Origin: Dehalococcoidia bacterium UBA1328
GTDB lineage: Bacteria; Chloroflexota; Dehalococcoidia; Lucifugimonadales; Lucifugimonadaceae
NCBI GenBank assembly: GCA_002306815.1
Contig: DBTA01000019.1
Location: forward strand, 1 to 45,447
Direction: 5' to 3'
Length of the DNA stretch: 45,447 bases
The notes beneath the pieces were generated by a model. That model was not told the DNA's origin. It ran no database searches and saw only the letters and a program-made list of their open reading frames with translations. Both the position numbers and the translations under genes were made by a program. This document shows positions 1-9,820 of the stretch, one piece after another; within the stretch, counting starts at the first letter, position 1, and each line of letters starts with the position of its first letter.

Positions 1-632
1 GGTAATTATCGTTATTGTTGAAGAGCAAAGCGGGCAATCATGGTTCTTATTGCCGTGTACTTTCAGAAAATCTCTTACATTGCGATGAATATCGCTACCT
101 ATTCGTTCTCGTAAAACTTTAATCGCTCGCTGAGGGACCGAAGATGAAGATATTGAAGCGTTGTTAGCGCCGTAGGCCTCCTGCAAACTAGTGGTAATAG
201 TGGGTCGTCAATTACTTCGACCCTCTGATTTTCGAGTCTCATAATTTCCATTCACTGGGCAGGATAGATGTAGTAGACATGCGCCTATCTTATTCTGATC
301 GAAATAACGAATCTGATAACCCGGCCTCGACTCGAAGACAAGAATCGTCGACGCCAGCATTCGTTCGGGTGTAGGCGGATCTCACCACATTAAGGCGCCG
401 ATGAGCACCGGGCTGATCACGATATCCCTTGAATTTGAGAGACCAATCATCAACGACTTTCCTCGACGATCTAATTGTTCGACCACTCTACGTGCGATAT
501 CGGTCTTGAAATCCACTCCCACCATTTTCCAAGCACGATAGGTTTTCGCTCAGACGCACGCATGATCGTGTTGTCAACGAGTCGTGGTAGCAAGAACTCC
601 CTAATGACTACGAGATCGGGAGCTTCTGGCGT
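1..632 (-). pseudogene. Decayed Fpg/Nei-family DNA glycosylase (runs off left edge)
   Basis: Reading the minus strand from 632 gives TPEAPDLVVIREFL, which matches the Fpg/Nei N-terminus (MPELPDLEV...) with the ATG start changed to ACG. A frameshift near 525-528 (a run of four A) leads into MVGVDF..RRGKSLMIGL and ISPVLIGALMW, the equivalent of the family's RRGKFL and INPMLxGR segments. One frame then continues across a TGA (382-384) to YQIRYFDQNKIG, across a second TGA (208-210), and on to RDFLKVHG and a CPLC half zinc finger near 20-30. The helix-two-turn-helix core expected in between is largely missing, so there is an internal deletion. The second CxxC would lie outside the window. A lost start, two stops, a frameshift and a deletion make this a pseudogene. 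The family is base-excision repair of oxidised bases; Fpg and Nei subtypes cannot be separated here. Confidence 0.8.
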
Positions 633-664
633 TACAAGAGCGGCTGATTAATTGCTATGTCGAT

Positions 665-2206
665 CTATTCGAGAAAGTCGCGCAGCATCTTGGATCTAGT
701 CGGGTGACGCAGCTTGCGCAGGGCCTTGGCCTCGATCTGACGAATACGCTCACGAGTGACACCGAACTCTCGACCAACTTCTTCAAGTGTGCGGCTTCGA
801 CCGTCTTCTAGACCAAACCTTAGTTGGAGCACTCGACGCTCACGGTGGCTGATTGAGTCAAGCACATCGTCAACCTGCTCTTTCAATAGCTGATACGAAG
901 CTGCCTCGGCCGGAGCCTGATTATTGTTGTCGGGGATGAAATCACCAAGAGAAGATTCCTCTTCTTCACCTATCGGCGTTTCGAGAGAGATCGGTTCCTG
1001 TGAAATTTTCAGAATTTCACGTACCCGGTCAGCGGGCATTTCCATTTCGCGACCGATGTCTTCCGAAGTTGGCTCCCGACCGTGCTCTTGAACGAGTCGC
1101 CGGCTCACTCTGAGCAGTTTGTTGATTGTCTCAACCATATGAACAGGAATTCGGATAGTGCGAGCCTGATCGGCAACAGACCGTGTAATCGCCTGCCTGA
1201 TCCACCACGTTGCGTATGTGCTGAATTTGTAACCCTTGCGGTAGTCGAATTTCTCAACCGCTCGGATAAGGCCAATATTGCCCTCCTGGATCAGATCCAG
1301 CAGCGACATCCCACGACCGATGTACTTTTTAGCAACAGACACGACCAGTCTAAGGTTAGCCTCGGCGAGTTGCCGCTCAGATCGTTCAGCCTGATCTTGG
1401 ATACGAGAAAAATGTGCACCCAGAAGGAATTCGTAGACCACTAGTTGTTCGTGATATTCGTCAGTTTTTGTGCTTTTTACTAACGAACTTAACTTGGGAT
1501 CGGCATCTAGAGCGTCAAGGGTTTCCGGCGCAACCAGAGCTGAATCAATCGATAGATCGCGGACCATGTCCTGTGCTTCTTCTAGCTCACAATTGAACGC
1601 GTCGGACAGGAACGCAAGCAAGTCCTCGTTGTGCGGACCATCAATGAGTTCACGCAGGTCGGGGATACCAAGCAGCATTCCGAGAGTCGTGCACTTAGGC
1701 AGACCCAAGAACCCGGCAATTGACTCGGCGGCCTCACGCTGCGCGCCAACACGACTCAACAATTCAAGTGTTGTATCTGCGGCCGTAGGCATTCGCCCAG
1801 TTCTCGCCGCCATTTCAGCTTGAATGTCAGAAAGGCGCTGTGAAACCTCCATGCCCCGTGCGAGGAATCGTTCGTCCTGAGCTGAGAGCAGGTCGACACG
1901 GCCAATCTCGCGCAAGTACATACGCATCGGATCGTCAGAAATCTCGGACTCTTCTACCGCCTGGTTGAAGTTGAGTGCCGAAAATCCCTCTGCCTGCTTG
2001 GAGCCCCATACATCAAGCTCAGATGCGGTAGCCGCCACCGCGGTTGAACGTAATACGGCAGGCGTTGCACGATCTCCAGCATCGTCGTCGTCAGAGGCGT
2101 CTCCATCAAGGTTTGTACTGCTGTTCGACACCAGCAATCCTCCTGAGTTCACAAGATCCTGGAGTTGGTCTTCATTATTGTCGGAAGTCCGTTGGGTTCG
2201 TGACAT
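665..2206 (-). CDS. rpoD: RNA polymerase primary sigma factor RpoD (sigma-70)
   Basis: A 513-residue sigma-70 factor that directs RNA polymerase to housekeeping promoters. After an acidic, low-complexity N-terminus come region 1.2 (DDPMRMYLREIGRVDLL, near residue 90), region 2 (ANLRLVVSVAKKYIGRGM and FSTYATWWIRQAI, the core-binding and -10 recognition helices, near 285-340), region 3, and region 4 with the -35 recognition helix (TLEEVGREFGVTRERIRQIE) near the C-terminus. The complete 1.2-4 set and the length fit a primary rather than an alternative sigma. The ATG directly follows the dnaG TAA with no intervening base and has only a weak Shine-Dalgarno, so translation is probably coupled to dnaG. 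The dgt-dnaG-rpoD order recalls the macromolecular synthesis operon of other bacteria. Confidence 0.97.
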   Translation of the reverse strand: MSRTQRTSDNNEDQLQDLVNSGGLLVSNSSTNLDGDASDDDDAGDRATPAVLRSTAVAATASELDVWGSKQAEGFSALNFNQAVEESEISDDPMRMYLREIGRVDLLSAQDERFLARGMEVSQRLSDIQAEMAARTGRMPTAADTTLELLSRVGAQREAAESIAGFLGLPKCTTLGMLLGIPDLRELIDGPHNEDLLAFLSDAFNCELEEAQDMVRDLSIDSALVAPETLDALDADPKLSSLVKSTKTDEYHEQLVVYEFLLGAHFSRIQDQAERSERQLAEANLRLVVSVAKKYIGRGMSLLDLIQEGNIGLIRAVEKFDYRKGYKFSTYATWWIRQAITRSVADQARTIRIPVHMVETINKLLRVSRRLVQEHGREPTSEDIGREMEMPADRVREILKISQEPISLETPIGEEEESSLGDFIPDNNNQAPAEAASYQLLKEQVDDVLDSISHRERRVLQLRFGLEDGRSRTLEEVGREFGVTRERIRQIEAKALRKLRHPTRSKMLRDFLE

Positions 2207-4030
2207 TTATGCCCGACCTGTCATTACTTTGCGAAGATTCTCATTCGGTATGAGGGATTGATCCAAAAGCTCCTTAGCTTCCTCACCTTCCAGCTCTTGG
2301 AGCCGTTCGGTCTGTAATTTTTTAATTCGCCTGAAGTGCCTTTCTCGCAGTCGCATCACGCACTGCGCGACATCCTCAACGTGTCGAGCTTGATTTGACG
2401 GAGGTAGTTCACGTACTGCAAGTCGGTGAGCCTTTTCCGCCAATTCATCGCCCATTTCGTGCGAAATTTCGTCGAGTGTATGTGACGATTGCCACGCCGT
2501 AAACAACGCCCTGTTGTCCGACTCATGGAAAAACTCGGCTGGCATCGCTACGGCGTGTTCCCGTAAATCCTCTCGCTGCATTACGAGAGACAGCAAATGT
2601 TCCTCGAGCGGATCTCCTGCTGAAGACGCCAGAACCTCGATTGCCTGCTCTGACGAAATTCGTCGTTCATCCAGGAATTTCGATCTGTTTCCCTTGTTTT
2701 GAGTAGAGGATCGACGAGCTCGTGACGCGGGACTCGGTTTATCAACAATCGACTTAAGTCGTTGTTCTGAAACACCGGCAAGTTTCGCAATACTCGACCA
2801 GTACCTATCTCTGTCGTAGTCGTTAGTGATGTTGTAAACAAGTGGTGCGACGCTGTTTGCAAAATCGGCGATTCCTTGCCCAGTATCAAGGTTATGAAGT
2901 TTTGACTTAGCAACTATCAAGTAGTCGAGGAGCGGCTCGGCATCATTGAGTGACGCACGCCAACTATCCGGGTCTGTTCGAATAGCCTCATCAGGGTCTT
3001 TACCGCCATCGGGACGTGCAACCTTTACGTCCAGTACACGTCTCCTACCCGAACTCAACTCAGCAGTTACGCCTTCCAGGGCCCGCATGGTCGCCGCTTC
3101 ACCCGCGGCATCAGAGTCGAGACACAGGATGATCGTCCCTGTGCCACGAGCGGTAGCGTAACGAGCCAAAGAATCGATTTGAAGGCCAGTTACAGCCGTT
3201 CCCATCGAAGCAACAACGTTCGTGAAACCGTGCTCGTGAGCGGCAATAACGTCCATGTAGCCCTCAACAACAACTGCTTCGTTCGCATCACGGATTGATT
3301 CGGCTGCCCAGTTCAAGCCGTAAAGAATCGCCGACTTGTCGAATGCGTCCGTTTGAGGGGTGTTTAGATACTTTGGTTCAGAACCGTCTAGAGTTCGAGC
3401 ACCGAATCCGATTATTCTGTCTCTGTCGTCACGAATTTCAATCGTAAGGCGACCCGTAAACATGTCCCGCCAAGATGCGTCTTCGTTACGAGTGATTAAT
3501 CCGGCGTCGCGAGCAGTTCTTGCCTGAACGTTACGTGTTCGCAAGTGACCCGAGAGCGTCTCCATGCCACTTGGAGCGAGTCCGAGACCACGCCGAACTG
3601 CGGTTTCGCTGTTTATTCCGCGTTCTTTCAGGTATTCGAGAGCTTGCTCACCAACCGGAGCCTTCAGTCGCGAATGAAAATATTCAGCAGCAATGACGTT
3701 CGCTTCAATCAGACCCGTGACTGGTTTCTTTCGAGGTTCGTTATCACGTTCCTCGATCTTGATTCCGGCTCGGTTGGCCAAATGCTCCAGAGCGTCACGG
3801 AACGACATGTTTTCTCGCTTTTCTACGAAGGAGATTACGTCGCCGCCCTCAGCACAGGAACCGAAGCAACGCCAACTGCCTGACTCCGGGTAAATGACGA
3901 AAGAAGGCGTACGTTCAGCGTGGAATGGACAAAGGGCTTTCGGCTGGCGCGATGAAGTATCCAAGTCGACATAATCGGAAATGACTTGGACGATATCGGA
4001 CCGGCTTTTTACCTCATCTACTAGCGCCAT
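2207..4030 (-). CDS. dnaG: DNA primase DnaG
   Basis: A 607-residue bacterial primase that makes RNA primers at the replication fork. The N-terminal CHC2 zinc finger is visible as CPFHAERTPSF (Cys34, His37) and CFGSC (Cys55, Cys59). The TOPRIM catalytic core follows with EGYMDVIAAHEHG (acidic residue of motif 1) and CLDSDAAG (metal-binding DxD-like motif). The C-terminal part, from about residue 450, is the variable DnaB-interaction region. The length is normal for the family. It lies about 175 bp downstream of dgt, and its stop abuts the rpoD start. In the upstream gap, a TATACT at 4148-4153 on the minus strand is a possible -10, but no convincing -35 is seen. Confidence 0.97.
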   Translation of the reverse strand: MALVDEVKSRSDIVQVISDYVDLDTSSRQPKALCPFHAERTPSFVIYPESGSWRCFGSCAEGGDVISFVEKRENMSFRDALEHLANRAGIKIEERDNEPRKKPVTGLIEANVIAAEYFHSRLKAPVGEQALEYLKERGINSETAVRRGLGLAPSGMETLSGHLRTRNVQARTARDAGLITRNEDASWRDMFTGRLTIEIRDDRDRIIGFGARTLDGSEPKYLNTPQTDAFDKSAILYGLNWAAESIRDANEAVVVEGYMDVIAAHEHGFTNVVASMGTAVTGLQIDSLARYATARGTGTIILCLDSDAAGEAATMRALEGVTAELSSGRRRVLDVKVARPDGGKDPDEAIRTDPDSWRASLNDAEPLLDYLIVAKSKLHNLDTGQGIADFANSVAPLVYNITNDYDRDRYWSSIAKLAGVSEQRLKSIVDKPSPASRARRSSTQNKGNRSKFLDERRISSEQAIEVLASSAGDPLEEHLLSLVMQREDLREHAVAMPAEFFHESDNRALFTAWQSSHTLDEISHEMGDELAEKAHRLAVRELPPSNQARHVEDVAQCVMRLRERHFRRIKKLQTERLQELEGEEAKELLDQSLIPNENLRKVMTGRA

Positions 4031-4204
4031 ATCTGTGAAACCCGGGGCATCTTAAGTGGATGCTGCTGCGAACTCCGAACGGTGATGTCACACCTGTGGA
4101 GACGACTCAATCTCCACACGGATTCGGATAGGTTAACTGTGCCGGAAAGTATACGGGCTCGTTTTTCCCGGTGACGCTTTAGCAGGGATAATTTTGTGTG
4201 ATTT

Positions 4205-5320
4205 CTAAATTCGACCCTGAAATACACCATCACTCAACCCAGGCTTGACCTGCTCGGCCATCATCAAGGCAAAGTTGTCCGTCATACCGCACACATAGTC
4301 GGCAGCCGCACGTTGATCAGAGCCGGATAGCTCGCGAAGCCAGAAGGGGATCAAATCTGGGTGGCGCGTGAAGTGCTCGAACAACACTCCAACTATCGCT
4401 GCGGCCTTGCGGCCTTCGGCTGATGCGCTGATCGGGTGATAGAACCGTTCGAACATAAACACGCGCAGTTCGGTAACGATGTTGCTAAGTTCGGGGGACA
4501 TTCTAATCCACGGCCTGTCGCCACCTTCTCCGTCCGACACCTCCACATCAATTTCGCCAGTGCAGTCCCAAGAGGATTCGATGACGCCTCGAACTACCGC
4601 ATCAATCCGCTGCGAGTGGCGAACCCCCAGCGCATCTATTGCCTCATTCGGAAGCTCTTCGACTTTGAAGAAATCAGATCGAAGTGCATCAAGGATGTCG
4701 TGTGCAAGATAGGCGAGTGCATCAGAAATTCTAACGATCTGTGCTTCAAGCGAAAGATTCGCCACTGCCGACCTCGACAGGAACTTGCCTTCTGGCTTCG
4801 AATGATTACGGATACCGTCAATCACGTGTTCGGTGAGATTCAGACCTTTGCCATCTTTTTCAAGCTGCGTGATGAGTCGAACAGAATGCCTGCTGTGGTG
4901 AAAGCCGTCTGGCAACATCTGGTTCAGCACACTCTCGCCGATATGGCCGAACGGGGTGTGTCCAAGATCATGACCCAACCCTATCGCTTCGACGAGGTCC
5001 TCGTTCAGATTGAGTCCACGTGCAATTGAACGCCCAACCTGTGCCACTTCAATGACGTGTGTGAGTCGCGTTGTGAAGTGGTCGCCTTGCGGAGCGACAA
5101 ACACCTGACTCTTGTGCTTCAGGCGTCGGAAAGAATTGGTGTGGATTACTCGATCACGATCACGTTGAAATTCGGTTCGCGTATCGGAAGGTTCTTCAGG
5201 TGTCGATCTGACTCCATCGATCGACCGAGATGCATAAGGGGATAGCTGTTCCTCGCGACGTTCCAGCCGTTCGCGAACTGAACACAGGTTATGTTGAATG
5301 CTGTTAGAGGTCGTATCCAT
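4205..5320 (-). CDS. dgt: dGTP triphosphohydrolase-like HD-domain protein
   Basis: A 371-residue HD-superfamily phosphohydrolase of the dNTPase (Dgt) type, which removes tripolyphosphate from dNTPs and so tunes the DNA precursor pool. The signature motifs are all in the N-terminal half: FRRLKHKSQVF, RLTHVIEVAQVGR (metal-binding His), then GLGHDLGHTPFGHIGE (the HD pair and second His), and further on IVRISDALAYLAHDILDA (late metal-binding Asp). It is the first gene of a co-directional set with dnaG and rpoD, which suits a replication-linked role. A 10-bp palindrome, GCCTATAGGC, lies at 5330-5339 just ahead of the start. Specificity for dGTP rather than other dNTPs cannot be read from sequence. 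Confidence 0.92.
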   Translation of the reverse strand: MDTTSNSIQHNLCSVRERLERREEQLSPYASRSIDGVRSTPEEPSDTRTEFQRDRDRVIHTNSFRRLKHKSQVFVAPQGDHFTTRLTHVIEVAQVGRSIARGLNLNEDLVEAIGLGHDLGHTPFGHIGESVLNQMLPDGFHHSRHSVRLITQLEKDGKGLNLTEHVIDGIRNHSKPEGKFLSRSAVANLSLEAQIVRISDALAYLAHDILDALRSDFFKVEELPNEAIDALGVRHSQRIDAVVRGVIESSWDCTGEIDVEVSDGEGGDRPWIRMSPELSNIVTELRVFMFERFYHPISASAEGRKAAAIVGVLFEHFTRHPDLIPFWLRELSGSDQRAAADYVCGMTDNFALMMAEQVKPGLSDGVFQGRI

Positions 5321-5375
5321 CGCTTTCTAGCCTATAGGCGATGAGTAAGGATGGTCACCCTTCTTGCTCGGGATT

Positions 5376-6599
5376 CTAATGCAAATTACGTACGCTCTTA
5401 TGCGTAACCAGAATCGTTAAAATCATTATCAGGAGAATCGAAGGTTCGACCATCATTCCAGTCCGAATACCCAGTGAAACAGCAAGCGTGCCGGTCCATA
5501 ACCCTCCTAGCAGTCCCACACTTTGTGAAATGGCATAGACGTCCATCACTCGACCGCGAATTTCCTCTGTAAGTCGAATTTGAACGGCAACCAGGGCGGA
5601 GATATTGAAAAGTCCGTTCCCAAAGTGAGCGAGTGTCGCCAGCGCCATCGAAATAAGCAGGATTTCCGAGTTAGAAACGACGAGCATGATCGACGAGAAA
5701 CCGGCGGCGGCACCTAGAATCACGCGTCCTTGGAAACGCCCTGGTGAAAGCCGACCGCTCACAATGATGCCTAGAAGGGCTCCAACACCCGCAGAAGAAA
5801 ACATGTAGCCGACTTCTCGCGCCCCCATTAAATCTCTCGACATAGGCGGGCAAAATACCGATCCAGACAAACCCCATGAGCATGTTCGAGAACGCCAGGA
5901 TCGTGAGCGGAAAAATCACCTAGTGCGATCTAATAAAGCTGAAGCCGGTTCCGAGATCGGCGATCACGCTGAGTGTTGTCGAAAAGGTTCCTCTGACCGG
6001 TAGGAACAATGTCACAACAAACATTGCAACCCAGCCAATTGCCGCAACGAAAAATCCGATATGCAATCCGGTCGCTGCAATAAGTAGCCCGCCTAAGGTA
6101 GGAGCAACGACTAAAGCGGAGGCGAGTAGCGAACCGTTCAGGGTCACAGCGCTCTTAATCGCAGACTGCGGCACAAGCGAAGGGAAGAGCGCCTGCCTGG
6201 AAGGCTGATCGGCACCAGCCACGAATCCTGAAAATATCTCAATTGCGAACACGTGCCATGGCTCTACGGTTTCAGTCATGGTGAGCACACCCAGAACCGC
6301 CAGCAACAACGCACCAATTAGCGACGAACCACCTAACAAATACTTAGCCTCGTATGTGTCCGCGAGAACGCCACCTGAAACGTTGATCAGGATCATCGGT
6401 ATCGCGGTAGCTGCGGCAACTCCACCGAGACTCAACGTGGCCCCCGTGAGCTCCCCTCCCACATCAAGAGGCCTTGAGCAACGGCACCTAGTCGCAATGC
6501 ATTCATCGCTAGAGCTGTCCCGCTCAGATATAAACGGAACTTGCCGAATACCACGGCAGACTGCGGCGATGCGTGGTTCGAATTACTCGAGTCGATCAC
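5376..6599 (-). pseudogene. Broken MFS transporter, tandem paralogue of the upstream gene
   Basis: The second of two tandem MFS genes. It would start at a GTG (6597-6599) that overlaps the stop of the intact upstream transporter (GTGA), reading VIDSSNSNHASPQ then FGKFRLYLSGTALAMNALRLGAVAQG. Three lesions break it: a frameshift in a G-rich stretch near 6451-6465, an in-frame TAG at 5920-5922, and a frameshift in a five-G run near 5822-5826 that restores the original frame. The pieces align in order with the intact paralogue, for example AAATAIPMILINVSGGVLAD against AAATAIP..GGVLAD, and EEIRGRVMDVYAIS against ERMRGRVMGVYTIT. The total span (408 codons) is close to a full transporter, so loss is recent. 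The homopolymer lesions could be sequence errors, but the TAG is not in a homopolymer. Confidence 0.85.
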
Positions 6600-7867
6600 G
6601 ATTCAGTTAACTTGGTGCCATCGAGATTGCGGATCATTGGCTGTGTAATTCCGACAATCAGGAATATGCCCGCTAGTATTGCTGCAGCAATGGCAACAGC
6701 AACACGTTCGTCACACGCCGAGGCAACTGCTCCGCCCATAACTGCGCCGAGCGGTATGAGGCTGAACGTGATCGTGTAAACACCCATCACGCGACCTCGC
6801 ATGCGCTCTGGGACTCGGAGCTGAAGCACCGTCATAGCAACAACGAAATAGATCGTATTCGCGAGTCCGGCAATGTACAGGTAAAACACGGCGAGCCAGA
6901 AATTGGAAGCGTAGGCGAACGCGATAAGCGAGGCGGTAAACGTGAGCGACCCCATAATTATTATGTAGCCGATTCTCCGGCTACCACGAAGGCGACCAAC
7001 GACGATAGTGCCGGTGAGTGCTCCGAGTCCCCCAATCGAGAACAGCGTTCCCAGTCCTTCAGCGCCAACGTCCAGTCGCTGAACGAAGAACGGCAGCAAC
7101 TGCATGTACTGCATTCCGAAGAAATTTGTGACGTACGTAAGCCCGATCAGCAGGACGAAGTCACGCCTTCCGAGGATGAACTTCACACCTTCGACCACGT
7201 CTTCGACTACATTGCGTGAATTATCTGGTGGAGGTGATTTGACTCTCAGCGAAATCATCACCAGTAGCATGCTCACCCAACCAAGAACACCTATGTAAAA
7301 CACCGACTCGGTACCGCCGTAGCGAATGATGATCCCGCCGGCGACGGGAGTGACCAGCCGACTGAACTGCCACATCACCGAACCAAGAGCCACGGCACTC
7401 ATCATATGTTTTCTATCGATTAGCTGCGGAAAGTACGAGCTTCTCACCGGTCCATCAAAGCCCATTACAAGACCTTGCATAGCGGCAATAACTACCACGT
7501 GCCATATCTCGATCAAATTGGTCGAATCTAGAACGGCAATTAACAGTAGTAGCAGGGAGGATGCTGCAGAAACGGCCATGATCAGCTTTCGACGATCGAC
7601 TCTGTCGGCGAGAACTCCGCCGAAGATAGTTACGATCATCGTCGGTATTGCCGTCGCAGCACCTAGCGCACCAACTGAGAGCGGTGATCCGCCCAGCTTG
7701 TCAACAATCAACCATCCCTGAGCCATGGTAGCTATTTGGATAGCTCCGACTGACGCGAGTGATCCAAGCCAGTACCGCCTATAGTTGGCGTTACTTAGGG
7801 CACCCAGTTTCGATTCAAGGTTATTTCGAAAGCCAGCGGGAGTCGGGTAATCTGTCGTGGTTGCCAA
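6596..7867 (-). CDS. MFS transporter (EntS/MFS_3-like exporter)
   Basis: A 423-residue major facilitator superfamily protein with 12 predicted hydrophobic segments. The N-terminal cytoplasmic lead (ALSNANYRRYWLGSLAS) is typical of the enterobactin-exporter/MFS_3 branch. A conserved motif A-like loop, GGVLADRVDRRKLI, follows the second helix (near residue 85), and an equivalent in the second half is VPERMRGRVMGVY. A cytoplasmic loop lies mid-protein near residue 215. The family exports small molecules by proton antiport; the substrate cannot be deduced. It is followed by a damaged paralogue whose GTG start overlaps this stop codon, so the two arose by tandem duplication and probably shared a transcript. 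Confidence 0.93.
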   Translation of the reverse strand: MATTTDYPTPAGFRNNLESKLGALSNANYRRYWLGSLASVGAIQIATMAQGWLIVDKLGGSPLSVGALGAATAIPTMIVTIFGGVLADRVDRRKLIMAVSAASSLLLLLIAVLDSTNLIEIWHVVVIAAMQGLVMGFDGPVRSSYFPQLIDRKHMMSAVALGSVMWQFSRLVTPVAGGIIIRYGGTESVFYIGVLGWVSMLLVMISLRVKSPPPDNSRNVVEDVVEGVKFILGRRDFVLLIGLTYVTNFFGMQYMQLLPFFVQRLDVGAEGLGTLFSIGGLGALTGTIVVGRLRGSRRIGYIIIMGSLTFTASLIAFAYASNFWLAVFYLYIAGLANTIYFVVAMTVLQLRVPERMRGRVMGVYTITFSLIPLGAVMGGAVASACDERVAVAIAAAILAGIFLIVGITQPMIRNLDGTKLTES

Positions 7868-7966
7868 GACGTAGTTATCTGGAATCGGGCGCGGTTGATG
7901 ACCATGAGTTGGTCTAGCGAACGACGATCATACGCCCAAGCGAACAATCCGGCGTCCTAAATGCAA

Positions 7967-9820
7967 CTACTCGACAGTTACTGTCTTCGCCAGGTTCCGT
8001 GGTTTGTCCGGATCACGGCCTAGATTAAGGGCGGTCTGGTACGCCAGAATTTGCATTGGAACCAGGGTCACAAAAGGCTGAAGCAACTCGGGGCATTCAG
8101 GCACGAAAATCACGTGGTCGGCGACTCGCTCAATGGTCGTGTCACCTTCAGTGACGATCGCTGCAACCTCGCCCCCGCGTGCTTTGACCTCACTAATGTT
8201 CGATAGCATCTTTTCGTAAAGACTGTTCTGGGGAGCTGCAACCACGGTCGCCATTTCAGGACCGAGCAGCGCATTCACACCGTGCTTCATTTCACCGGCC
8301 GGATAGCCTTCAGCATGGATATAGGCAAGCTCTTTCATCTTGAGAGCGCCTTCCAGTGCTATCGAAAGTTGCGTGCCTCGACCCAAATAAAGCAGATCGT
8401 TGAACTCGGCTAATCGACCTGACAGCGATTCCAATCTACCGTTCAATCCCAGAGTGGTACCTATCAGCGCCGGAAGCTCGGTGAGCCCTTCAACTATTGT
8501 TCGCACTTGAATCGAACCGATCACTCCTCGGGACTCGGCGAGCACAACAGCCATTTGCAGCAATGTGGTCATGCTCGCAATCATCGTTTTGGTCGATGCA
8601 ACACCGATTTCCTGGCCGGCGCGTACAGGGAAGGTGAAATCGGCAACACGGGTGGCTTGTGATCCTTCAAGCTCTAGTACCACAGCTTGGGGCGCACCAG
8701 CGTTCCGGGCGTGCTCCATAGCGGCGAGAGTGTCGGCTGTTTCTCCCGATTGGGTTACCGCAACAACCAGCGTAGTGGAACCGATTGCCGGATTTCGGTA
8801 TCGAAGCTCGGAAGAGTTCTCAGCGCTAGCCGGTATACGTGCGAGTGATTCAATAATCGACGCGCCGAACATCGCTGCGTGTAGCGAGCTGCCCATACCG
8901 GTAAGCACAACACGATCAATCTTTTCGATCTGTTTTGCCGTCAAGCTGAACTCGGGTAGCGAAACAGTGCCAGCGGCGAAATCTGTTCTGCCACGCATTG
9001 CACCCTGAACAGCGCCGGGCTGTTCGGCGATCTCTTTCGCCATGAAATAAGGGTGATTACCCTTTTGAGCCGCTTCAAAATTCTGACCCGTGACTACCGT
9101 GTCTCGATGAATCTGATTGTTTTCGAGATCGAACAACGCCACGTTGGCCTTGCTGATCTCTACAACCTCGCTAGGTTCGAGATAAACGACCTCAGACGTG
9201 TACGGCAGCAGTGCAATAGTGTCCGAAGCCATCACGGCAGCATCATCGTTGCGACCTACGACAATCCCACCTGCGTTACCGACTCTTAACCCAACGATCA
9301 CACCGGGCTCTTCTGCACTTATCGCTACAACGGCGGTATTGCCTTTGATCTGGTTGGCGGCGAAAATTACCGCCTCGCGAAGGCTCGAACCGTTAGACAC
9401 AGAGTTTCCGACTAGGTGAGCAAGAACTTCTGAATCGGTTTCAGATTTGAAATCGATACCAGTGCCTCGGAGTTGATCTTTCAACTCGATAAAGTTTTCG
9501 ATGATCCCGTTGTGGGCGATCGAAACCATACCGTCGCTCGACGAGTGAGGATGAGAGTTTTGCTGATTTACTTCACCGTGAGTGGCCCAACGGGTGTGAC
9601 CAATACCAACTTGCCCGGAAAGTCCGGAGCTTTCCACTGCATCGCCTAGATTTTCTAGTGACGCCTTGTGATCACCCATTTTGATCGTTTGAATATCGCC
9701 AGCAGAGTCGAGAACGGAAATACCGGCAGAGTCATAGCCCCGATATTCGACCGAACGCAACCCATCGATTAGTAGCGGCACTGCGTTTTCAGATCCAGCG
9801 TATGCAAATATTCCACACAC
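7967..9820 (-). CDS. glmS: Glutamine-fructose-6-phosphate aminotransferase (isomerizing)
   Basis: A 617-residue GlmS that makes glucosamine-6-phosphate from fructose-6-phosphate and glutamine, the entry to cell-envelope amino sugars. Residue 2 is the N-terminal nucleophile cysteine (MCGIFAYAGS) of the class II glutamine amidotransferase domain, with VEYRGYDSAG and IGHTRWATHG. Two SIS sugar-isomerase domains follow: TGMGSSLHAAMFGA with VTQSGETADTLAAM near 310-370, and LYLGRGTQLSIALEGALKMK near 485. The end, PRNLAKTVTVE, is the canonical C-terminal tail. The start is GTG at 9818-9820 and overlaps the plsC stop by one base (TAGTG), indicating coupled translation in a cmk-plsC-glmS operon. Confidence 0.97.
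   Translation of the reverse strand: MCGIFAYAGSENAVPLLIDGLRSVEYRGYDSAGISVLDSAGDIQTIKMGDHKASLENLGDAVESSGLSGQVGIGHTRWATHGEVNQQNSHPHSSSDGMVSIAHNGIIENFIELKDQLRGTGIDFKSETDSEVLAHLVGNSVSNGSSLREAVIFAANQIKGNTAVVAISAEEPGVIVGLRVGNAGGIVVGRNDDAAVMASDTIALLPYTSEVVYLEPSEVVEISKANVALFDLENNQIHRDTVVTGQNFEAAQKGNHPYFMAKEIAEQPGAVQGAMRGRTDFAAGTVSLPEFSLTAKQIEKIDRVVLTGMGSSLHAAMFGASIIESLARIPASAENSSELRYRNPAIGSTTLVVAVTQSGETADTLAAMEHARNAGAPQAVVLELEGSQATRVADFTFPVRAGQEIGVASTKTMIASMTTLLQMAVVLAESRGVIGSIQVRTIVEGLTELPALIGTTLGLNGRLESLSGRLAEFNDLLYLGRGTQLSIALEGALKMKELAYIHAEGYPAGEMKHGVNALLGPEMATVVAAPQNSLYEKMLSNISEVKARGGEVAAIVTEGDTTIERVADHVIFVPECPELLQPFVTLVPMQILAYQTALNLGRDPDKPRNLAKTVTVE

Noticed and set aside
208..384. In-frame TGA codons of the Fpg/Nei remnant as further selenocysteine codons; one (382-384) lies near a Cys-like alignment position.
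   Set aside because: The same locus has a lost start, a frameshift and a deletion, and the second TGA is not at a catalytic site. Both are better explained as stops of a decayed gene.
4436..5029. 197-codon open frame on the plus strand inside dgt.
   Set aside because: It is antisense to a convincing HD-domain gene, has no family similarity and no ribosome site.
2207..5320. The dgt-dnaG-rpoD set as a novel operon.
   Set aside because: dnaG-rpoD linkage, often with dgt, is known from many bacteria; ordinary.
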